A DNA stretch of 64,000 bases from Toxorhynchites rutilus septentrionalis (Eukaryota > Arthropoda > Insecta > Diptera > Culicidae): assembly GCF_029784135.1 (NCBI RefSeq), contig NC_073746.1, forward strand, positions 265,011,598 through 265,075,597. The letters run 5' to 3'. Positions 56,520 to 64,000 of this stretch are shown here, one piece after another. The notes beneath the pieces were generated by a model, which was not told where the DNA came from, made no database searches, and worked only from the letters and a program-made list of their open reading frames with translations. A program made the translations under genes and the position numbers. How positions within the stretch are numbered: the first letter of the stretch is position 1; each line of letters starts with the position of its first letter.

Positions 56520-57826
56520 AACAATGGATAACGGTACTCAGTATAATTAGCGAGGAAACATAAGAGAATAGTCACGATGCTGAATAGCTACGATACATCG
56601 AATATAACAGTTATAGTAAAAAAGGATGAAACGAGGCGGTACCGTCAACGTTAGTAATCCAAATTTTATTTTAAACTACGATATGAATAGGGGAATAGTA
56701 CCAAAATGTGTACGAAAGTTGGTGGAATGTCTTGTAGGTTCAATGCCTTTATTCGAGAGACTTCCAACCGTAGGCTTGTTCGTAAGACTTGAGTTTATTT
56801 CCGTGTGATATACACTAAGAAGACTTATAAAAATATATTTGTTGTATAAAAACACATTGTTCAGTAAGTGCATGTTTAAAATTCACAAGAAATAAATAGA
56901 TCTTATTTAGCTTTCATAATCTTACACAATACATGCAGTGATATATGCTCATTCAAGGTAAATTAATTCTGACCAGTACTACACCCATATAAAAATTTAA
57001 TACAACCGCAAAGTGTTAATATTATGTATAACTACAATGCAACCGGAATACGTGAAATACGCAATTTCATAATGACTGCAGAGATAAAGCTGTGTTTCAA
57101 ATTTCAGATCAATCGGTCAACGTGAAGGGGGTCAAATTTGTATTAATGTGGGACAGCGCTACAAAGTGACAAAGTGACACACGGACAAACGGGTGAAACT
57201 AAATAAAACCGTTTAAAAACGTGACCTGTTTTCTGATGCAACTTACTGAATGACGTAGTCCTACGTCAACAAAATATTTAATGCCAGCTCTCAGTGTATT
57301 TTTCAAATTTCATCCATTTTAAGTATTAACATATTCCGATGATGTGATATGGTTCAAGTGATCATTGTCTCGTAGTAATAAACTTTCTAAAAGCATTCTG
57401 CGATATTTCAAATTTAACTTTAACACATTTGAATAACTAGCGGAGCAGCAACAAAATGTTTTTCGAAATGCCATACATTTGTTCTGCGCTTTCTCACCAG
57501 CACCATCAATAACGAATACCTAACGTAGCGGCGAGACACAATTTATTTGTTGGTTTGCTACCGTGGGGAACGGTCAAAGATAGCAAAGTTAACCTGAATG
57601 TGTTTTAATGCTTTGTTTTCATATTGAAATATATGCTAGAATTCGTATATCTTTCGAAACATTCCCCAAAATATAGTTCAGATCTTCGCATGTATCACAG
57701 AAACAATTATTTTGGCGTCTTTCGCCTTTTATGTTGCTATTTGGACATACAGATCAATGTTCATTGCCGCAATACATGGTGTTTTCCATTAAGCCTGTTA
57801 AGCATGGGTGACAACTTTTGTTAATA
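56520..57826. other. No gene recognised
   Basis: Contains a copy of the AAAAACGTGACCTGTTTTCT repeat with GACGTAGTCCTACGTCA at 57215-57285. Otherwise only small ORFs. Confidence 0.4.
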
Positions 57827-58137
57827 CAGTAGAACCCCGATTATCGCGAAATTGTCGGGCCAGGTAGTCGCGTATCACGAAAATCGCGGATAACGCAATA
57901 TAGGACTAAAAATGACGTACAAACACGAAAAAAAGATATTTTAGCATGAAAACTATGCTTCATCAATACAGAAAATATTGAGCTATCAATCTGTAAGGTG
58001 GTGTACATCAGTGATCAGATAATGTGAAAGTCATGACCAAAACAAAAAAAAAAGGCTCTACCACTCACTGACAAATTTCGGGAAGGTTTATAGAATTACT
58101 AGGGAACTCACTTTCGCGGATAATCGGGGCTATACTG
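57827..58137. mobile_element. 311-bp pogo-type MITE, TA-flanked
   Basis: Left end CAGTAGAACCCCGATTATC. Right end, as inverse complement, CAGTATAGCCCCGATTATCC. TA flanks are at 57825-57826 and 58138-58139. Related sequence occurs at 19795-20105 and 18410. Confidence 0.8.
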
Positions 58138-58287
58138 TACTGAGTACCGTTATGTATTATTTATAGGAACACCGCATGGATTCGTGAACAGATTCACTAG
58201 ACATTATAATTCATTTAGAAAAAGGGTGAACTGATATATTGTTGCATAAAATACAAGATAAGTAAATTCTGTGCTGTGGTGGTTTAA

Positions 58288-58905
58288 CCCTTTGCGGTCG
58301 TATCAAATCTGGGCATGGGTGTCGTACTGGTCGGAATTATTTTTCTTTGAAAAAGCAGTGATATATGCAAGATTATGTAAATGTAATTTTTTTTTTTGAA
58401 TTTTTTTGAAAACTATTAATTTAACAATGTATTTTAATGTGATGTCTTTAAATAAAAAATATATTTCATAATAATTATATTTAATGATTTTAAATCTTTG
58501 GGAACAGTCTCCAAGAGTAAATTATATGAAGTATTCTCAATACATAATTTTATTTTTATTATCTGTTGAATTTGATACATTTTTACCATCGATGCATTTA
58601 ATGTGTAATTAATGCTAGCAATGTGTATCCGAAAAGATCAGCACTTTTCACTTTTAAAAAACAAAGAGTTTTTTAACTTGAAATTATTCAGATGACATAA
58701 GACACTTATGCAAATTATTATTCTGTTCTTAAAGACAATATAATATGAACCAGTTACTCAAATAATGATTCCGAAATGATCAGAACTTCTCACTTTAGAT
58801 GAACAAAGATTTTGTCGCTTGAGGCACTTATGCGACTATTCAAATAACGTGAGACATCTATGCAAACAGTAGTTCTGATGCAATCTTTTCCATCACACCA
58901 AAGTG
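58288..58905. mobile_element. Candidate piggyBac-like MITE, TTAA-flanked
   Basis: CCCTTTGCGGTCG at the left and CACACCAAAGTG at the right are imperfect inverted ends, roughly 9-10 of 12 positions. TTAA flanks both (58284-58287 and 58906-58909). The interior is very AT-rich with repeated ATGATTCCGAAATGATCAG-like and CACTTATGC words. No ORF. Confidence 0.5.
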
Positions 58906-59040
58906 TTAAAATGGCTAAATTCTGCAGTTATGATTTTCGTCCCACATTCCTATGCATTCTACGAACTGTGCGTTGTCTTGTGGTGGTGAATACTTTGTTT
59001 GATACTGAGTATCGTATTACTCATAAGAGCACCCTATTGA

Positions 59041-59542
59041 TTTTTGGCAGACTTATCTCACTTCTTAACTAGGCGAACCTAGCCAGAATTTTCACCTGCC
59101 CCCGGGCTTCTGAATGCCAAAGGGGGACTAGGCTCTGCGGAATGCACGTATCTGCATGCTCGTGCTGTTTCAGTCCTGACCGAGAAATTGTCGGACAATC
59201 GCGCAGGTGCTAAGGATGACCGACTTTTGGATGCCGGCCAATTCCTTCTCCATATTCAACACCTTTAGCGCTTCCAGAAGTGTCTTCGGGACAATTCCAG
59301 TTCCAGAGAGAACGACTGGAACAATTCTTGGGACCTCCCTTAGCCCCCACAGTTCCTTGAGCTCCACGGCCAATGGTCGGTACTTGCAGATTTTGCGACC
59401 GTGGGTCTCCTCCAGATTCTGGTTCAGTGGAATAGCGACATCGATGATGGTGACTTTGCGGTCGCTCTTGTCGTAAACCATTATATCTGGGCGGTTGTGG
59501 TGGATCGAGAGGTCGGTCAGAACAGTGCGATCCCAGTACAGC
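59041..59542 (-). pseudogene. R4-type retrotransposon, 5'-truncated copy
   Basis: Minus-strand sequence corresponds to the last part of the R4-type protein: LYWDRTVLTDLSIHHNRPDI, VTIIDVAIPLNQNLEETHGR and the C-terminus VILSTCAIVRQFLGQD. It ends in the same 3'UTR (AGATAAGTCTGCCAAAAA). Only about two amino-acid differences from the full-length neighbour were seen over about 100 residues. The 5' truncation point directly abuts the A tail of the full-length copy. Truncated insertions are usual for target-primed reverse transcription. Confidence 0.9.
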
Positions 59543-62500
59543 TTTTTTTGGCAGACTTATCTCACTTCTTAACTAGGCGAACCTAGCCAGAATTTTCACC
59601 TGCCCCCGGGCTTCTGAATGCCAAAGGGGGACTAGGCTCTGCGGAATGCACGTATCTGCATGCTCGTGCTGTTTTAGTCCTGACCGAGGAATTGTCGGAC
59701 AATCGCGCAGGTGCTAAGGATGACCGACTTTTGGATGCCGGCCAATTCCTTCTCGATGTTCAACACCTTTAGCGCTTCCAGAAGTGTCTTCGGGATAATT
59801 CCAGTTCCAGAGAGAACGACTGGAACAATTCTTGGGACCTCCCTTAGCCCCCACAGTTCCTTGAGCTCCACGGCCAATGGTCGGTACTTGCAGATTTTGC
59901 GACCGTGGGTCTCCTCCAGATTCTGGTTCAGTGGAATAGCGACATCGATGATGGTGACTTTGCGGTCGCTCTTGTCGTAAACCATTATATCTGGGCGGTT
60001 GTGGTGGATCGAGAGGTCGGTCAGAACAGTGCGATCCCAGTACAGCTTGAAACGGTCATTTTCCAGGACAGGTGCAGGCAGGTACCGGTAGTTTGGTACG
60101 TTGTCTTCCAGTAGAGCACATTGGAGCGCCAGTTGTCGATGAACAATACGGGCCACGTTGTTGTGGCGCTCGGTGTAGGCTGCGTTGGCCAAAACGGGAC
60201 AGCCTCCCATAATGTGCTCTATGTTTTCACCTGGTTGATGGCACATCCGGCAAATGTCATCAACGTCTTGATGCCAGACGTACCGCCTGCAGTTTCTCGT
60301 CGGCATTATCCTGTCCTGGATGGCTATCATGTCGGCTTCTACTACTGAAGAGAGTTCACCACGCGTTAGCCACAGATTAGATGCGGCCTTGTCGACGTGT
60401 GGCCGGTCCAGTTGATGGGGGTGGGCACCATGCACTGCCTTCTGCTTCCAAGCTGCAATCTTCTCCTCCACTGTCTGCAGATTGCAGTTGAGTTGGTACT
60501 CCGCTTGCGCCAAGTGCAGAGCGCTGTATCCTCTGTCGGCGGCGCAGACAGCCCGGTATAGCGCGTTTTGGTTGGCGCGTTCTGCGAAGTACTCGCGCAG
60601 TTGTCGTACCTGGGCAACACACAGTGCAGAAATGTCGACGATTCCAAGTCCCCCTTCTTTGCGTGGTAGTGAAACTCTCTCCAGTGCCGATTGAGGATGG
60701 TGCATTCCGGCCTCTTTGAATGCTTTCCTCATCCTCCTCTCAAGGTCCTCTAGGTTAGTTTTGCTCCATTTGACTACACCAAAACTGAAGGTCAGCAGGG
60801 GAACCGCGAATGTGTTGATCGCGCGTACCTTGTTCCCCGCGTTGAGGAAAGTCCTCAGGACACAGTTCACTCGACTCAAGAACTTGTCTCGCAGCTCCGT
60901 CTTGATGTCGGAGTGGCGAATCCCGGTGAGCTGTCGGAATCCAAGATATTTATAGGATTCGCCACGAACCATGTCTCTTATAAACTCGCCGTCATAGACC
61001 TCGTAGCCTCCGGATTCGGTAAGTTGTCCTTTCAGCAGGTGGACACAGCGACACTTGTCGAGGCCGAACTCCATACAGATGTCCCTGCTTATGTCTTCGA
61101 CAACCCGGATAGCTACACCTAGACGCTGACGTGAATCAGCGTAGACCTTGAGATCGTCCATGTAAAAGGTATGGGTCACTTCTTCGTGGGCGCCGTCGCC
61201 ATACCTTATTTTATAGCCATGACCGTTTCTATTGAGCGTCCTACTGAGGGGGTTCAGTGCCAGACAAAACCAAAGCGGGCTGAAAGAGTCGCCTTGGAAT
61301 ATCCCCCTCTTTATCTGCAGCGTTCTAGACTGCAACACATTTTCCCCATCACTGAGGTGCAGAGACGTACTCCACTGCCTCATCGCATGCTGCAGGAACC
61401 TAACGACGACGGGATCAATTTTGTAGAGCTCCAATACCCGGACGAGAAACGAGTGAGGTATGGAGTCATAAGCCTTCCTGTAATCGATGTAGGCCATACT
61501 TAGGTTCCGCTGGTTATATACCGCCTGGCCGACTATGGCTGCGTCGATGATGGCCTGGTCTTTGCAGCCATGCGTATTTTTCCTGCATCCTTTCTGCTCT
61601 TCTGCGATGATGTGATGCTGTTCGCAGTGAGCAGAAACTTTGGCGGTAATTATGCTGCTCAGTATTTTGTACAGACTCGATAGGCACGTTATCGGTCTGT
61701 ACTTTGATGGGTTCAATGTGTTGCTGTCTTTCGGGAGGAGGAAGGTGACGCCACGGGTGGCGAATTCAGGAAGGTTGTGTGGGTCACGTAGCACCTTGTT
61801 GAAGCACTCAGCTATCTTTGGATGTGCGACGGTCAGCTTCTTGTGCCAAAAGTTCTGGACACCATCGGGGCCCGGTGCTGCCCAGTTCCTCAGGTACCGC
61901 GAGGCTTCGCGGACATCGTTCTCTCCGACGATGATAGCTGGCATCTCTCCAATTTCACCACAACTCTCCTCCTCCCGTCTTAACCACATTTGCCCGTCGC
62001 GATGTTCTACTGGGGTCTCCCAAATACCAGCCCAGAAGTTCGTCACATCGCTAATATCTGGCAAACCTTCGCGGTAGTCGGGCTTCTCGTCGCTAATGTG
62101 GTCGTAGAACGCTTTTTCGTTATCTCTGAACATCCGATTTTGTTCCTGGCGCTTTGCAGAGTCAGAGTAACGTTTCAGCCGTTTAGTTAGGACGCTCAAT
62201 TGCTGTACCAGTGTGTCGAGTTTTTCCGTCAGCTGGTGAGCTCCCAGCTGGCGAAGTTCAGTAGGCCGCACGATCACAGCAACTTGGCGACATAATTTCG
62301 CCGATCTGCTGCCTCTTTTGTACGCCATCAGTCTTCCAATTGCGGCGCGCTTGTTTAGGATCCGTTGCTCCAATCTCCTTCGCCATGGAGGCTCACGCCT
62401 TTCACGGAGATGTTGGAGCAGTCCGCCTCTTGGCCTAATACGGTATCCTAAACTTTTGGCGGTCGCCACAGCAGCACAGTAAACTTTCAGTTGCAGCTCC

Positions 62501-63420
62501 TCCATGTTCTCAGCATCAACCAAGTGCAGCGGAAGAACGTGCTCGTTCATGAGCTTTACTGCACTTGTCAGCCTGCGGGAATGCTGCAACTTCGGGATCC
62601 TGGGGCGCGACAAAGGGTCCGTGTCGCGGAACTGTGAGATCGCCTCGTCGTAATGGAAGACCAGATCGCGTAGTAGTTGTTGATCTGGCTGTGGATCTTC
62701 CGGCTCAGGGGGTTGTTGTACTGTGGCCTCCACTGGTGCTGATTCGCGTGCCCCACTCGCGAATGAATTGCTCAGCCGTACTGAACTTCGTCTCGACACA
62801 TCGCTTGCTCTGCTTGTTCTGGAGCTTAGTTCTCTCTGCACCTGCTGCTTGATCTCGTCGACTTGCGTTTGGGAGAGCATATTGTTGCGTACAATCGCTC
62901 TACGCCTCGCGTTCATCGCGTTTTGGTCAAGCCTCCCGACGAACTCTGGATACGCTTCCTCGAACATTGCGAGTATTCGAGGGCGACCGCTCATGTCCGT
63001 CTCCAAAGCAGTGCAGATGTAATAGGCGCGGATCACGAATTCATTCATTTCATGTGTCCACATGATCCGTCGCCTAGTAGTACCCACAAGTGTGGACGAC
63101 TGTCGTCTGACAGTCGCAACACGCCTCGTAGGCGCAGCGTTTCGTTGGTGATGTCGATGGCTGCTGTTTCCGTGTGGCGGTAGCTCTTCGGGTTGAACCC
63201 GGCTGGTGGCCCGCTCTTGCACATCGCCCTCCAGCCGCTGGCCGCTCGCTCTTACGCCCGTTCCAGGACCAGCTCCAGTTCGGGGACCCTCCTCGGGTGA
63301 TCGCATTCGTAGTATTCGTCTTGACCTTAGCTCCATTTTCTGGGTGTATCTCCTTTGCCCGGGAGACAGCGGGTTGGCAAGGCCTCCATGACCCGGGAGG
63401 CCTTCCCCGGGAGAGATTTT
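59543..63420 (-). mobile_element. Full-length R4/Dong-type non-LTR retrotransposon
   Basis: About 3.9 kb on the minus strand: a GC-rich 5'UTR of about 85 nt (63420-63337, with CTCCCGGGG and CTCCCGGGT repeats), one long ORF, a 3'UTR of about 130 nt, and an A tail. Same-orientation partial copies lie on both sides. Confidence 0.85.
59674..63336 (-). CDS. R4/Dong-type retrotransposon polyprotein (RT plus endonuclease), intact
   Basis: 1220 residues without interruption. The N-terminus is Arg/Pro rich (1-90). A Myb/SANT-like DNA-binding region follows (about 92-175, IMWTHEMNEFVIRAYY and ILAMFEEAYPEFVGRL). The reverse transcriptase contains YRPITCLSSLYKILSSIITA, MAYIDYRKAYDSIPHSFL, IKRGIFQGDSFSPLWFCLAL and the catalytic FYMDDLKVYAD at about residue 723. 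A C-terminal CCHC knuckle, CRMCHQPGENIEHIMGGC, lies at about 1027. A restriction-like endonuclease core, RPDIMVYD then KVTIIDVAIP, lies at about 1112-1135. The single ORF, the GDSFSPLWFCLALNPLS box and the REL-type endonuclease place it in the R4 (Dong) clade, whose members nick a target site and reverse transcribe their RNA from it. All catalytic motifs appear intact, so activity is possible. Confidence 0.9.
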   Translation of the reverse strand: MELRSRRILRMRSPEEGPRTGAGPGTGVRASGQRLEGDVQERATSRVQPEELPPHGNSSHRHHQRNAAPTRRVATVRRQSSTLVGTTRRRIMWTHEMNEFVIRAYYICTALETDMSGRPRILAMFEEAYPEFVGRLDQNAMNARRRAIVRNNMLSQTQVDEIKQQVQRELSSRTSRASDVSRRSSVRLSNSFASGARESAPVEATVQQPPEPEDPQPDQQLLRDLVFHYDEAISQFRDTDPLSRPRIPKLQHSRRLTSAVKLMNEHVLPLHLVDAENMEELQLKVYCAAVATAKSLGYRIRPRGGLLQHLRERREPPWRRRLEQRILNKRAAIGRLMAYKRGSRSAKLCRQVAVIVRPTELRQLGAHQLTEKLDTLVQQLSVLTKRLKRYSDSAKRQEQNRMFRDNEKAFYDHISDEKPDYREGLPDISDVTNFWAGIWETPVEHRDGQMWLRREEESCGEIGEMPAIIVGENDVREASRYLRNWAAPGPDGVQNFWHKKLTVAHPKIAECFNKVLRDPHNLPEFATRGVTFLLPKDSNTLNPSKYRPITCLSSLYKILSSIITAKVSAHCEQHHIIAEEQKGCRKNTHGCKDQAIIDAAIVGQAVYNQRNLSMAYIDYRKAYDSIPHSFLVRVLELYKIDPVVVRFLQHAMRQWSTSLHLSDGENVLQSRTLQIKRGIFQGDSFSPLWFCLALNPLSRTLNRNGHGYKIRYGDGAHEEVTHTFYMDDLKVYADSRQRLGVAIRVVEDISRDICMEFGLDKCRCVHLLKGQLTESGGYEVYDGEFIRDMVRGESYKYLGFRQLTGIRHSDIKTELRDKFLSRVNCVLRTFLNAGNKVRAINTFAVPLLTFSFGVVKWSKTNLEDLERRMRKAFKEAGMHHPQSALERVSLPRKEGGLGIVDISALCVAQVRQLREYFAERANQNALYRAVCAADRGYSALHLAQAEYQLNCNLQTVEEKIAAWKQKAVHGAHPHQLDRPHVDKAASNLWLTRGELSSVVEADMIAIQDRIMPTRNCRRYVWHQDVDDICRMCHQPGENIEHIMGGCPVLANAAYTERHNNVARIVHRQLALQCALLEDNVPNYRYLPAPVLENDRFKLYWDRTVLTDLSIHHNRPDIMVYDKSDRKVTIIDVAIPLNQNLEETHGRKICKYRPLAVELKELWGLREVPRIVPVVLSGTGIIPKTLLEALKVLNIEKELAGIQKSVILSTCAIVRQFLGQD

Positions 63421-64000
63421 TTTTTACACACATCGCTTGCTCTGTTGTTCCTGGAGCTTATTTCTCTCTGCACCTGCTGCTTGATCTCGTCGATTTGCGT
63501 TTGGGAGAGCATGTTGTTGCGTACTATCGCTCTACGCCTCGCGTTCATCGCGTTCTGATCAAGCCTCCCGACGAACTCTGGATACGCTTCCTCGAACATT
63601 GTTAGTATTCGAGGGCGACCGCTCATGTCCGTCTCCAAAGCAGTGCAGATGTAATAGGCGCGGATCACGAATTCATTCATTTCGTGTGTCCACATGATCC
63701 GGCGCCTAGTGGTACCCACAAGTGTGGACGACTGTCGTCTGGCAGTCGCAACACGTCTCGTAGGCGCAGCGTTTCTTGGGTGATGTCGATGGCTGCTGTT
63801 TCCGTGTGGCGGTAGCTCTTCGGGTTGAACCCGGCTGGTGGCCCGCTCTTGCACATCGCCCTCCAGCCGCTGGCCGCTCGCTCTTACGCCCGTTCCAGGA
63901 CCAGCTCCAGTTCGGGGACCCTCCTCGGGTGATCGCATTCTAATTATTCTTCGTGATCGTAGCTCCATTTTATTGGGTGTATCTCCTTTGCCCGGGAGAC
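63421..64000 (-). pseudogene. R4-type retrotransposon, 5' part only, runs off the window
   Basis: The start codon at 63968 opens the same protein (MELRSRRIIRMRSPEEGPRT) and continues through the Myb/SANT-like region, nearly identical to the full-length copy, to RASDV at about 63435. It then changes to GTGTAAAAAAAAA and directly meets the 5' end of the full-length copy. It is thus a 5'-intact, 3'-truncated copy ending in an A run. Its 5'UTR continues past the window end. Confidence 0.88.

Noticed and set aside
59711..63605. Many plus-strand ORFs of 60-145 codons across the R4 array
   Set aside because: They are antisense shadows of the minus-strand retrotransposon protein.
1..64000. CRISPR array, prophage, operon or rRNA
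   Set aside because: Splice sites, SINEs, LINEs and insect transposons show eukaryotic nuclear DNA; no spaced direct repeats or rRNA blocks were seen.

Overview
The window looks like AT-rich, transposon-dense nuclear DNA from a mosquito, most likely a culicine (Aedes-type) genome. The evidence is a Pak gene split by long introns, mosquito-type ITm transposons (DD34D, DD37E and DD41D families), tRNA-derived SINEs, Helitron-like elements and TTAA- or TA-flanked MITEs. The species cannot be fixed from the sequence. No prokaryotic features, CRISPR arrays or rRNA genes were seen.

Only one host gene can be supported. It is the 5' part of the p21-activated kinase gene Pak on the + strand. A 5'UTR/start-codon exon ends at 15766 and the next exon (15956-16107) carries the CRIB motif. 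No kinase-domain exon was recognised in the remaining 48 kb, so most of the window right of 16108 is probably one very long Pak intron. A possible noncoding first exon lies at about 1.7-2.8 kb and a possible internal promoter at about 36.7 kb. Both are tentative.

Layout. 0-1.5 kb: Helitron-like copy and a small inverted-repeat element. 4.5-6.6 kb: two decayed histone H2A genes (minus strand) that keep promoter-like flanks. 6.9-8.1 kb: Helitron 5' ends bracketing a mariner relic. 9.4-12.1 kb: hAT relic abutting a 2.4-kb foldback element. 13.7-14.1 kb: TA-flanked MITE. 15.2-16.1 kb: Pak exons. 18-20 kb: dispersed repeats. 23.4-25.0 kb: a 1.6-kb minisatellite with an 11-bp unit, stop-free on both strands. 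28-31 kb: LTR-like direct repeats and palindromes. 32-38 kb: SINEs, a mariner relic and the candidate promoter. 40.5-44.7 kb: foldback sequence, a complete Helitron-like element, a perfect hairpin and a duplication carrying a TTAA insertion with its empty paralogous site. 47-50.8 kb: a tandem duplication whose second copy has an internal deletion. 50.6-54.5 kb: a DD41D mariner relic, a LINE relic and a structurally complete ITmD37E element with a mutated catalytic residue. 55.9-56.5 kb: a mariner relic containing a perfect 107-bp inverted repeat. 57.8-58.9 kb: two MITEs. 59.0-64.0 kb: a head-to-tail array of three R4/Dong-type retrotransposons, the middle one with an uninterrupted 1220-residue ORF.

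The genes form no pathway. The window is a transposon graveyard inside and upstream of a signalling-kinase gene, with one retrotransposon that may still encode a working protein. I found no convincing new multi-gene system. The most unusual items are the R4 array, the near-intact ITmD37E copy, the minisatellite and the structural rearrangements.
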